From the NCBI RefSeq assembly GCF_900112285.1, contig NZ_FOKZ01000018.1, forward strand, positions 1 through 64,000: a stretch of 64,000 bases of DNA, given 5' to 3'. Positions 29,558 through 37,274 of this stretch are shown piece after piece (the stretch's first letter is position 1; each line of letters starts with the position of its first letter). The position numbers were made by a program, and so were the translations under genes. Origin of the DNA: Polaromonas sp. OV174 (GTDB lineage: Bacteria > Pseudomonadota > Gammaproteobacteria > Burkholderiales > Burkholderiaceae_C). Under the pieces are notes generated by a model, which was not told where the DNA came from, did not search any database, and saw only the letters and a list, made by a program, of their open reading frames with translations.

Positions 29558-30508
29558 CTATTTGGCCTGGCGCCCCAGCTTGAGTTTGAGCAAGCCGGTG
29601 GACAGCGCGGTGCCGCAGACAATCACGCCGGCGCAGACCATCATCCACGGCGTGACCGACTCGCCCAGGAACAGCAGCCCATAGAGCACGGCAAACACCG
29701 GCACCAGAAAGGTCACCGTCAGCGCCCGCTGCGGGCCGGCGTTTTCAATCAGCCTGAAAAACAGGATGTAGGCCACACCGGTACAGACCACACCGACGGC
29801 CAGCAGGGCCAGCCAGGCGCTGCTGCTGGGCATGCGCGCCGGCCACAGCCACAGCGCCGGCAGGGCCAGGCCCAAGGTGGCGCCTATCTGGCTGCCGGCG
29901 GCCGTGACCAAGGGCGGCAGGCCGGACAGGTAGCGCTTGGTGTAGCTGGCCGAAATGCCGTAGCACAGGCAGGCCAGCAAACAGGCCAGCACCGCCCAGC
30001 CCGGCGCCACGCCCGAGGCGTCGGGCTTGAAGCTGGCCTTGTCCCAGGCCAGCATGGCGACGCCGGCAAAACCAATGAGCAGGCCCAGCACGCGAGAGGC
30101 GTTGGGTTTCTCCTTGAGCCAGGCCCAGGCAATCAGCGCGCCGAACATGGGCACCGTGGCGTTCAGAATGGCCGACAGCCCGGTGGTGATGGACAGCAGT
30201 GCAAAGGAAAAGCACGCAAAGGGAATGCCGGAGTTGAGCACGCCTATGAAGAAAATGCGTTTCCAGTTTTTCCGCAGCTCGGGCATCAGGCCGCGCAGCC
30301 AGACGATGGGCAGCAGAAACAGCGCCGCAATGGCGACGCGCACGGCGGCCGTCGGCAGCGGGCCGAATTCGACCGTGCCTATGCGCATGAACAGGAAGGA
30401 GGAGCCCCAGATGGCGGCCAGCATGGCGAAATCGGCTATCCAGCTTTTGGGGCTGCTGAGTGCCGTGCCGGCAAGGGGCGCCGTCAGACCGGAAGATGGC
30501 TGGCTCAC
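29558..30508 (-). CDS. EamA/DMT-family transporter
   Basis: 316-residue inner-membrane protein with ten predicted helices in two EamA repeats (about 25-155 and 175-305). The N-terminal WGSSFLFMRIG and the second-repeat GVAYILFFRLIENAGPQRA are typical. It probably exports a metabolite; the substrate cannot be read from sequence. It starts with GTG overlapping the ogt stop by four bases (GTGA), so it is translated after ogt. Confidence 0.9.
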   Translation of the reverse strand: MSQPSSGLTAPLAGTALSSPKSWIADFAMLAAIWGSSFLFMRIGTVEFGPLPTAAVRVAIAALFLLPIVWLRGLMPELRKNWKRIFFIGVLNSGIPFACFSFALLSITTGLSAILNATVPMFGALIAWAWLKEKPNASRVLGLLIGFAGVAMLAWDKASFKPDASGVAPGWAVLACLLACLCYGISASYTKRYLSGLPPLVTAAGSQIGATLGLALPALWLWPARMPSSSAWLALLAVGVVCTGVAYILFFRLIENAGPQRALTVTFLVPVFAVLYGLLFLGESVTPWMMVCAGVIVCGTALSTGLLKLKLGRQAK

Positions 30509-31029
30509 AGCAGTGTCTCCTCAAGCGCATGCTCAAGTTTGAGCAGGGCGGTTTTGCGCTCCAGCCCGCCGGCGTAACCGGTGAGCGAGCCGTTGCTGCC
30601 CATCACGCGGTGGCAGGGCACGATGACGCTGATGGGGTTGCGCCCGACCGCGGCGCCGACGGCGCGAACCGCGGCCGGCTTGCCAATGCGCTGGCTCACT
30701 TCGCCGTAGCTGGCCGTGTCGCCCTGAGGAATGGCCAGCAGCGCCTGCCACACCGACTGCTGGAACTCCGTGCCGTAAGCCAGATCCAGCGGCAGCTCGA
30801 AATGGCTGCGCCGGCCGGCGAAATATTCGCTGAGCTGGCGGCAGGTTTCCTGCAGCAGCGGATGCTCGTCGTTGCGCGGCCAGCTGCCGGCTTGGCCTGA
30901 GAGTTCGGTGGGCAGGTGGCGCTGGCCTTCAAACCAGAGCCCGGCCAGTCCCTTGTCGGTGGCGGCCAGAATCATGGGCCCCAGCGGGCTTTGATAGGTC
31001 GTCTGAACCATGGATTTGTCGAATTTCAT
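30505..31029 (-). CDS. ogt: Methylated-DNA-[protein]-cysteine S-methyltransferase
   Basis: 174-residue suicide repair protein that removes alkyl groups from O6-guanine in DNA. The active-site motif is IVPCHRVM with acceptor Cys139, and the SYGEVSQRIG helix and the GRNPIS segment precede it. ATG 31029 has AGGTGA upstream; a GTG three codons earlier is possible. It is upstream of and coupled to a DMT transporter gene. With the Ada-AlkA fusion 250 bases away on the same strand it forms an alkylation-repair pair. Confidence 0.95.
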   Translation of the reverse strand: MKFDKSMVQTTYQSPLGPMILAATDKGLAGLWFEGQRHLPTELSGQAGSWPRNDEHPLLQETCRQLSEYFAGRRSHFELPLDLAYGTEFQQSVWQALLAIPQGDTASYGEVSQRIGKPAAVRAVGAAVGRNPISVIVPCHRVMGSNGSLTGYAGGLERKTALLKLEHALEETLL

Positions 31030-31071
31030 GATGATCACCTTTGATGCGGCTGTTGCCTGATAGCTGCTTTT

Positions 31072-31138
31072 TTAAGCTTTTTATGGCTGTAGCCCTTTGT
31101 GGATGGGCGCAAGAAGCTATGGATTTGGTAGCGTTTTA
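31072..31138 (-). repeat. R2 interspersed repeat between alkA and ogt
   Basis: The minus strand reads GCTACCAAATCCATAGCTTC, then TTGCGCCC, spacer, AGGGCTACAGCC. It is a clear R2 copy in the gap between ogt and alkA. No other feature was seen in this 249-base gap. Confidence 0.8.
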
Positions 31139-31278
31139 AGTCGTTGCTAGGTCGCTGTGCGGTGCTTTTTAAAAACGCCAAGTTTGATTCATCGGTTGGC
31201 GATGATGGCTTGGCAAAACCTTTCCGTCCAATGAAATCCCGGCGCCTGATTCATTCCATTAGCGCATGAGTCGCGGCG

Positions 31279-32793
31279 CTAGCCGTCGGCCGCCGCTCCC
31301 AGCGTGCCGCTCCAGGCGCGTATGACGGCGTAGCTGCGCCAGGGCGCCCAGGCGGCGCTGGCTTTTTCGGCCTCGCGCGCCGGGTTCTTCAAGCCCTGCA
31401 CGCCCAGTGCCTTGTGCAGCGCCACGTCACCGGACGGAAATGCATCGGGCCAGCGCAGCGCGCGCATCGCGATGTATTGCGCCGTCCAGTCGCCAATGCC
31501 CGGCAAGGCCTTGAGCGCGACCAGCGTGGCGTTGACGTCGGCGCCGCTGTGCAGTTGCAGGCGTTTGTCGGCCACCGCCTGCGCGATGCCGACGATGGCG
31601 GCCTGGCGCTGCCTGACGATGCCCAGCTGGCCCAGCGCATCGCCGCTGGCCGCCGCCAGCACGGCGGGTGCCGGAAAGAGTCGCGTCAGTTGCGGCCACG
31701 GTGTTTCCAGGGCTTCGCCAAAACGCTCCACCATGCGCTGCGCCAGGGTGCGGGCGGCGGCCACGGTGATTTGCTGGCCCAGCACGGCGCGCACCGCCAG
31801 TTCGTAGCCGTCCAGTGCGCCGGGAACGCGCAAGCCGTCGCCGCCCGGAAAACTCGCGTGCAGCACGCCGTTGATGGCCGCCGGGTCGGCGTCCAGATCG
31901 AACAGGGCGCGGACCCGGCGTATCACCAGCGGCAGCACCTCGCGCAGCGAATCGCTGACGCGCAGCACCAGCTGGCAGCGGCTCTCGTCAAAACTGGCCA
32001 GCAGCCAGCCGGTATGCACCTTGCCGCCGGATTCGATGCGAAATGTCCTTCCCAGGCCCGGTGCTTGTCCGCTACCAGCTATGAATTCAATAGCATTGAG
32101 GCAGCGCTTGCCGAAAAATTCCAGCATCGCCGCCACGTCGTAAGGCGGCCGGTAGCCCAGCCTTATGGTGATGCCCTCGCCAGCCGCTCCGGGCCGGGCT
32201 GGGCCCTGGCGCCGCATTTGCGTCGGGTTGAGCTGGTAGTGGTCCAGGAAGGCGGCGTTAAAGCGGCGCAGGCTGGCGTAGCCGCTGATCAGCGCCACCT
32301 GGGTGATGGGCAAGTTGGTGTCGGCCAGCAACTGCTTGGCCGTGTGCAGGCGCCGCGTCTGCAAATACTGCAATGGTGAAACACCAAACTGGGCTTCGAA
32401 AATCCGCCGCACATGGCGGTCGCTCACGCCTAGGCGGGCGGCCAGTTTTTCCACCGAGGGCGCGGCGTCCGTCCAGGCTTCGGTTTCATCCAGCAGCCTG
32501 GCGGCCTGGTGCGCCAGGATGTAGGAGGCGTCCTGGATGGACCAGACCACCGAGTGCGGCGCCAACTCGGGCCGGCAGCGCAGGCAGGGGCGAAAGCCGG
32601 CGCTTTCGGCCTGCGCCGCATGGCGAAAGAAGCGGCAGTTTTCCCGCTTGGGCGCCTTCACGCTGCAGACCGGCCGGCAGTAAATGCCGGTGGAGGTCAC
32701 GCCGGTGAAAAAGCTGCCGTCAAAACGCGCGTCCCGCGCCTTCAGGGCAAGGTAGCAGTCGTTGTCGGCCAGTGGGGCGTTTGCGGTGGTCAT
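31279..32793 (-). CDS. alkA: Ada-type regulator fused to DNA-3-methyladenine glycosylase (AlkA)
   Basis: 504 residues. An Ada zinc/methyl-phosphotriester domain (about 10-80) has the four Cys at 39, 43, 70 and 73. Two AraC helix-turn-helix motifs follow (about 90-195), then an AlkA N-terminal domain (about 210-295) and a HhH-GPD glycosylase domain (about 300-490; LPGIGDWTAQYIAMRAL with the following catalytic Asp). It thus combines sensing of DNA methylation, transcription control and base excision. ATG 32793 is the family start. A partial R2 repeat adds residues around 235-245. The methyltransferase half of Ada is encoded separately by ogt nearby. Confidence 0.94.
   Translation of the reverse strand: MTTANAPLADNDCYLALKARDARFDGSFFTGVTSTGIYCRPVCSVKAPKRENCRFFRHAAQAESAGFRPCLRCRPELAPHSVVWSIQDASYILAHQAARLLDETEAWTDAAPSVEKLAARLGVSDRHVRRIFEAQFGVSPLQYLQTRRLHTAKQLLADTNLPITQVALISGYASLRRFNAAFLDHYQLNPTQMRRQGPARPGAAGEGITIRLGYRPPYDVAAMLEFFGKRCLNAIEFIAGSGQAPGLGRTFRIESGGKVHTGWLLASFDESRCQLVLRVSDSLREVLPLVIRRVRALFDLDADPAAINGVLHASFPGGDGLRVPGALDGYELAVRAVLGQQITVAAARTLAQRMVERFGEALETPWPQLTRLFPAPAVLAAASGDALGQLGIVRQRQAAIVGIAQAVADKRLQLHSGADVNATLVALKALPGIGDWTAQYIAMRALRWPDAFPSGDVALHKALGVQGLKNPAREAEKASAAWAPWRSYAVIRAWSGTLGAAADG
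32068..32100 (+). repeat. Partial R2 repeat inside alkA, in frame
   Basis: On the coding strand: GCTATTGAATTCATAGCTGG, the left arm of R2, followed by a diverged right part. It is translated A-I-E-F-I-A, in the same frame as A-T-D-L-I-A in folC. Listed on the plus strand because that is how the window reads it; the repeat orientation follows the minus-strand gene. Confidence 0.6.
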
Positions 32794-32922
32794 GGCGAAA
32801 TGATACGCCTGGTGCTGCTGTGAACTAGCCGTTTTCGGACATGTCCCTGAGCGGCTTTGGGCGGAGGTACGCAAGGGCTGCCGCCTACAATCGATCCAGT
32901 CTCACTATTGGAAAAACTTGCC

Positions 32923-34308
32923 ATGCTAGTCAATGCCGCCATTTTCAAAGCCTATGACATTCGCGGCGTGGTGCCGTCCACCATCAACGAAGAAATGGCC
33001 GAAGCCCTGGGCAAGGCCTTTGGCATGGCGGCGCTGGCAGAAGGCGAAAAAACCGTGGCCGTGGGCCGTGACGGCCGGCTCAGCGGGCCGGCGCTCAGCG
33101 CCGCGCTGATGCGTGGCCTGGCCGCCGTCGGCGTTGAGGTGGTGGATGTGGGCATGGTCACCACGCCCATGCTGTATTTCGCCGCCAACACGCTGACCCG
33201 CTCCGGCATTCAGGTCACCGGCAGCCACAACCCCAAGGACTACAACGGCTTCAAGATGGTGCTGGCCGGGCGCGCGATTTACGGCGAAGAGATTCAGGCG
33301 CTGCGTCGCGTGATGGAGGCCGATAGTTGGACGCTGGCAGCCCAGCCTGCCGCGATGCGTCAGGTGAACGTCGAGGCCGACTACCGCGAGCGCATCGTCT
33401 CCGGCATCAAGCTGTCGCGGCCCATGAAAATCGTCATCGACTCGGGCAACGGCATTGCCGGCGCTTCGGCCCCGGCCATCTTTCGCGCCCTGGGCTGCGA
33501 AGTGACCGAGCTGTTCAGCGAGGTCGATGGCAATTTTCCCAACCACCACCCCGACCCGAGCAAGCCCGAGAACCTGAAGGATTTGATCCAGGCCTTGCAA
33601 AGCGGCGACGCCGAATTGGGCCTGGCCTTTGACGGCGACGGCGACCGTCTGGGCATAGTCACCAAGGACGGCCAGAACATCTACCCCGACCGCCAGATGA
33701 TGCTGTTCGCCAGAGACGTGCTGTCGCGCGTGCCCGGCGGCACGATTTTGTTTGACGTGAAATGCTCGCAGCGCCTGGCGCCTGAAATCGAGGCGGCCGG
33801 CGGCGTGGCCCTGATGTACAAAACCGGCCACTCGCTGATCAAGGCCAAGATGAAGGAAGTCAACGCGCCGCTGGGCGGCGAGATGAGCGGCCACATCTTC
33901 TTCAAGGAGCGCTGGTACGGTTTTGACGACGGCACTTATGCCGGCGCCCGCCTGCTGGAAATCGTCAGCCGTTCGCCCGATGCCGGCGCCGTGCTCAATA
34001 GCCTGCCGACCAGCTTCAGCACGCCCGAGCTCAACGTCGCCTGTCAGGAAGGCGAGCAGCACACCGCGGTCGCGGCGCTGATCAAGGCCGCGCATTTCGA
34101 TGCCCCGGCCAAAATTTCCACCATAGACGGCGTGCGCGTCGACTGGCCCGACGGCTTTGGCCTGATACGCGCTTCCAACACCACGCCGGTGCTGGTGTTG
34201 CGCTTTGAAGGCCACACGCAAGAAGCGCTGCATCGCATCGAGGCCGACATGCTGGCCTTGCTGCGCAGCGTCAAGCCCGATGCGAGTTTGGCCGCCGCAG
34301 CGCACTGA
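32923..34308 (+). CDS. manB: Phosphomannomutase/phosphoglucomutase (ManB/AlgC type)
   Basis: 461-residue cytoplasmic alpha-D-phosphohexomutase that interconverts hexose 1- and 6-phosphates for LPS and exopolysaccharide precursors. The active Ser101 lies in VTGSHNPKDYNG, the metal loop DGDGDR is near 242, the sugar loop GEMSGH is near 320 and a phosphate-binding RASNTTP is near 410. The order and length match AlgC-type enzymes. ATG 32923 is the family start (MLVNAAIFKAYDIRG). The LPS genes waaC and waaA follow, so it may supply sugar for LPS. Confidence 0.94.
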   Translation: MLVNAAIFKAYDIRGVVPSTINEEMAEALGKAFGMAALAEGEKTVAVGRDGRLSGPALSAALMRGLAAVGVEVVDVGMVTTPMLYFAANTLTRSGIQVTGSHNPKDYNGFKMVLAGRAIYGEEIQALRRVMEADSWTLAAQPAAMRQVNVEADYRERIVSGIKLSRPMKIVIDSGNGIAGASAPAIFRALGCEVTELFSEVDGNFPNHHPDPSKPENLKDLIQALQSGDAELGLAFDGDGDRLGIVTKDGQNIYPDRQMMLFARDVLSRVPGGTILFDVKCSQRLAPEIEAAGGVALMYKTGHSLIKAKMKEVNAPLGGEMSGHIFFKERWYGFDDGTYAGARLLEIVSRSPDAGAVLNSLPTSFSTPELNVACQEGEQHTAVAALIKAAHFDAPAKISTIDGVRVDWPDGFGLIRASNTTPVLVLRFEGHTQEALHRIEADMLALLRSVKPDASLAAAAH

Positions 34309-34324
34309 TCGCTGTGGACGATGA

Positions 34325-34405
34325 CGTGCGCAGCGCCGGGCCGCCCCAAGCAAGCACAGCCCCCTCGGGGGGCAGCGCATTACACGGAGTGAAAAGCGTG
34401 GGGGC
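34325..34405 (+). repeat. R1 interspersed repeat, copy 5
   Basis: Near-consensus R1 (CCGCCCCAAGCAAGCACAG core, CCCCCTCGGGGGG palindrome). The 3' end is changed to ACACGGAGTGAAAAGCGTGGGGGC. It contributes both the GGAG ribosome-binding site and the GTG start of waaC. Confidence 0.9.
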
Positions 34406-35417
34406 AAAAAAGATCCTGCTCGTCAAGCTGTCGTCGCTGGGCGACGTGGTTCATGCCTTGCCGGTGCTGCAAGACATACACGCCGCCTTGCCTGATGCGC
34501 AGATTGACTGGGTGGTGGAGAAATCCTTTGCCCCGCTGCTGGCCAATCACGCCGGTGTGCACCGCATCATTGCCTGCGAGATCCGGCGCTGGCGCAAGTC
34601 GCCGCTGTCGGCCGCCACCCGCCTGCAGTGGAACGCCTTCAAGGCCCAGCTGCGACAAGAGCGCTACGACGCGGTGATTGATCTGCAAGGCCTGACCAAG
34701 TCGGCGCTGGTGGCGCGGCTGGCGCGCATGGCGCCGGGCGGCAAACGTTACGCGCTGGCGAATCAGACCGAGGGCTCGGGTTACGAAGCGCCGACGCGCT
34801 GGGTCGCCGACGTGGCGATTCGCATGAGGCCGCACATCCACGCCGTGCAGCGCTCGCGCGAGCTGGCTGCGCAGGCGCTGGGCTACGCCTTGGTGGTGAC
34901 GCCTGATTTTGGATTAAAAAGGCCTGCAGCCCAGCAGGGACGAGCGCAAGAAGCTCCTGAAAACATAGCGAATCGGGTGGCCTTTGTGCACGGCACGTCG
35001 CGCGCCGACAAGGAGTGGCCGCTGGACCACTGGATCGCACTGGGTCAGCGCCTGAATGCGGCCGGCCAGCAAATCGTGCTGCCGCATGGCAATGCCCGCG
35101 AGCTGGCGACCAGCCAGGCGATTGCCCAGGCGCTCAATGCGCGCGAGCCCGAGCAGGCCGTGGTCTGGCCGCTGCTGGCGCTCGATGCCCTGACGCACGA
35201 GCTGGCACTGTGCGCCGGCGTCATAGGCGTGGACAGCGGCGTCAGCCACATCGCCGTGGCGCTGGATTTGCCGCATGTGCAGATTTACAACTTCGACACC
35301 GACTGGCGCACCGGGCCGGCAGCTGGCGGGCGCCAGCGCAGCGTGTTTGCGCAGCCCGCGCCCAGCGTGGAGGCGGTCTGGCAGGCCTGGCTGGATTGCC
35401 AGTCGGGGGCTGCATGA
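34398..35417 (+). CDS. waaC: LPS heptosyltransferase I
   Basis: 339-residue GT9 glycosyltransferase that adds the first L-glycero-D-manno-heptose to Kdo of the LPS inner core at the cytoplasmic face. The N-terminus KKILLVKLSSLGDVVHALPV and the donor-site FVHGTSRADKEWP and GVDSGVSHIAVAL motifs are typical of WaaC. GTG 34398 lies at the end of an R1 repeat, so the protein begins M-G-A-K. An R2 repeat adds about 20 residues near 172-192 between two domains. The frame is open further upstream through the repeat, but without a good start. It overlaps waaA by four bases. Confidence 0.94.
   Translation: MGAKKILLVKLSSLGDVVHALPVLQDIHAALPDAQIDWVVEKSFAPLLANHAGVHRIIACEIRRWRKSPLSAATRLQWNAFKAQLRQERYDAVIDLQGLTKSALVARLARMAPGGKRYALANQTEGSGYEAPTRWVADVAIRMRPHIHAVQRSRELAAQALGYALVVTPDFGLKRPAAQQGRAQEAPENIANRVAFVHGTSRADKEWPLDHWIALGQRLNAAGQQIVLPHGNARELATSQAIAQALNAREPEQAVVWPLLALDALTHELALCAGVIGVDSGVSHIAVALDLPHVQIYNFDTDWRTGPAAGGRQRSVFAQPAPSVEAVWQAWLDCQSGAA
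34911..34970 (-). repeat. R2 repeat inside waaC, in frame
   Basis: The minus strand reads CGCTATGTTTTCAGGAGCTT, then CTTGCGCTC, spacer, GGGCTGCAGGCC. It is translated as R-P-A-A-Q-Q-G-R-A-Q-E-A-P-E-N in WaaC, between the region after residue 170 and the conserved FVHGTSR motif. It is an extra segment compared with typical WaaC. Confidence 0.82.
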
Positions 35418-36739
35418 GTGTTATGGCACGTCACGCTTATTCGCTGCTCATGCGCCTGGGCCAGCCGCTGCTGCGCCGCAAGCTGGCGCGTCGCGGCCGG
35501 CAGGAGCCGGCTTATCTGGAGGCGGTGGACGAGCGCTTCGGCCACTACAGCCAGCCGGCGCAAAGCACTTCGGAGCTGGTCTGGCTGCACGCCGTGTCGC
35601 TGGGGGAAACGCGCACGGCGGCGATCTTGCTCAAGGCCTTGCGGGCAGAGAAGCCGGGGCTGCGCATACTGCTGACCCACGGTACCGCCACCGGCCGCGC
35701 CGAGGGCAGGGCGCTGCTGCAGCCCGGCGACATTCAGGTCTGGCAGCCCTGGGACAGCCCGGCGGCGGTGGCGCGTTTTTTCAATCACTTCAAGCCGCGG
35801 CTCGGCCTGCTGATGGAAACCGAAATCTGGCCGAATCTGCTGGCCCAGGCCAGGCAGCGCGCCATGCCGCTGCTGCTGGTGAACGGCCGGCTGTCAGCCA
35901 AATCCCTGAAGCAGGCCGAAAGCATGGCGCCACTGTCGCGCCCGGCCTATGCTGCCTTGACAGCGGTGTACGCGCAGACTGAGGCCGACGCCCAGCGCTT
36001 TCGCCAGTTGGGCGCAGCGGTGGCCGGCGTGTTTGGCAACCTCAAGTTTGATGCCAGCCCCCATGAGGCTCAACTGGAAACAGGCCGGCGCTGGCGCCAG
36101 GCGGCGGCCCAGCCGGTGCTGATGTTTGCCAGCTCGCGGGACGGTGAAGAAGATGAATTTCTTAAGGAAATAAGGGCTGCAGCGCAGGCGCAGCAAGCGC
36201 AAGAAGCTATGAATTCGGGAGCAAAAACTACTTTGGCTGGATTCAAGGCGCTGATCGTGCCGCGCCATCCGCAACGCTTTGACGAGGTGGCCGCACTGGT
36301 GGCGCAACATGGCTTGACGCTGTCGCGCCGATCCAGCTGGTCCGGCAGCCCGGCGCACAGCCAGGAGGCGATGCAGGCCGATGTCTGGCTGGGCGATTCG
36401 CTGGGCGAGATGGCGCTGTATTACGGCCTGAGCGATGTCGCCTTGCTGGGCGGCAGCTTTGCACCGCTGGGCGGCCAAAACCTGATCGAGGCGGCCGCCT
36501 GCGCTTGCCCGGTCGTCATGGGGCCGCACACCTTCAACTTCACCGAAGCCGCAGAGCTGGCCGAGGCCGAGGGCGCGGCGCTGCGCGTGGCCGACATGGC
36601 CCAAGCCGTAACGGCCGGGCTGGCGCTGCTCCATGATGCGCCCGCGCTGGCGCAAGCGCAGGCGGCCGGGCTGGCGTTTGCGGCGCGCAACCGGGGCGCG
36701 ACGGCCAAGACGATGGATGGCTTGCGGGGCTATTTGTAA
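35414..36739 (+). CDS. waaA: 3-deoxy-D-manno-octulosonic acid transferase
   Basis: 441-residue membrane-associated GT30 enzyme that transfers Kdo from CMP-Kdo to lipid A precursor. The DERFG acceptor-site Glu region (near 41-45), WLHAVSLGETRTA, GLLMETEIWPNLL, the IVPRHPQRFDEV block and the GGSFAPLGGQNLIEAAA donor loop are visible in order. An R2 repeat inserts about 25 residues (around 253-275) between ASSRDGEE and the IVPRHP block, making the protein longer than usual. The ATG overlaps the waaC stop (ATGA). It ends 78 bases before a convergent gene. Confidence 0.94.
   Translation: MSVMARHAYSLLMRLGQPLLRRKLARRGRQEPAYLEAVDERFGHYSQPAQSTSELVWLHAVSLGETRTAAILLKALRAEKPGLRILLTHGTATGRAEGRALLQPGDIQVWQPWDSPAAVARFFNHFKPRLGLLMETEIWPNLLAQARQRAMPLLLVNGRLSAKSLKQAESMAPLSRPAYAALTAVYAQTEADAQRFRQLGAAVAGVFGNLKFDASPHEAQLETGRRWRQAAAQPVLMFASSRDGEEDEFLKEIRAAAQAQQAQEAMNSGAKTTLAGFKALIVPRHPQRFDEVAALVAQHGLTLSRRSSWSGSPAHSQEAMQADVWLGDSLGEMALYYGLSDVALLGGSFAPLGGQNLIEAAACACPVVMGPHTFNFTEAAELAEAEGAALRVADMAQAVTAGLALLHDAPALAQAQAAGLAFAARNRGATAKTMDGLRGYL
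36171..36222 (-). repeat. R2 repeat inside waaA, in frame
   Basis: The minus strand reads GCTCCCGAATTCATAGCTTC, then TTGCGCTTGCTGCGCC, TGCGCTGCAGCCC. It is translated as R-A-A-A-Q-A-Q-Q-A-Q-E-A-M-N-S. This is the same orientation and frame as the waaC copy 1.25 kb upstream. Confidence 0.82.
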
Positions 36740-36817
36740 GGTGTTTGCTTGGCTGGCTGCCGCCAATCCGTCAGCGGGAGCGGGTATTGGCAACCGGCAG
36801 CTTTCCGGCTACGCCAT

Positions 36818-37249
36818 TCAATCCGCCAATTCTTTGCCAGAGCCGCCGAGCTCTAAGGGCATGTCTGCGTACTTTGGTAGGCCATCGGCTATCGAAAGAA
36901 CTTTTTCTCCATAGTGAACATGCAGTCCTGGCTGGAACTCCAGCTCGGGAAGCATGGCCGAATAAACGTCGATGAGCCCCATTTCAGGGTGGTCTGTCAT
37001 AAGGTGACCCCCGCATTTGGTGCAGAACTTTCGGTGACTCCGAGCCGTTTTATGGAACTCTCCGACATGTTCGGCCCCCTGTGTGATCTTGACGGCACCA
37101 GGGCGCCAGAGGGTAAAACCATTCACCGGGGATGCTGACCACGATCTACAGGACTGACAGTGGCAGTAACCCATTCCTTCGGGTGTCCCCACAACGGAGA
37201 ACTTGACCGCACCGCAGAAGCACTGGCCTGTGTAGGTATTCGTAGACAT
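36818..37249 (-). CDS. GFA/CENP-V family zinc-binding protein
   Basis: 143-residue protein with the glutathione-dependent formaldehyde-activating (GFA) fold. The Cys motifs are GQCFCGAVKF (near 9-18), YCHCQSCR (near 29-36) and FCTKCGGHLM (near 74-83), which bind two zinc ions. Many members are not true Gfa enzymes, so no reaction is claimed. It is convergent with waaA and starts 25 bases after the nitrilase gene stop, probably in one minus-strand transcript with it. Confidence 0.9.
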   Translation of the reverse strand: MSTNTYTGQCFCGAVKFSVVGTPEGMGYCHCQSCRSWSASPVNGFTLWRPGAVKITQGAEHVGEFHKTARSHRKFCTKCGGHLMTDHPEMGLIDVYSAMLPELEFQPGLHVHYGEKVLSIADGLPKYADMPLELGGSGKELAD

Positions 37250-37274
37250 GGCTGTTTCCTTTTTATTGGTTGCC

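Noticed and set aside
36818-37249. True glutathione-dependent formaldehyde-activating enzyme
   Set aside because: Only the zinc-binding fold is evident; no formaldehyde dehydrogenase gene is near, so the specific function is not supported.
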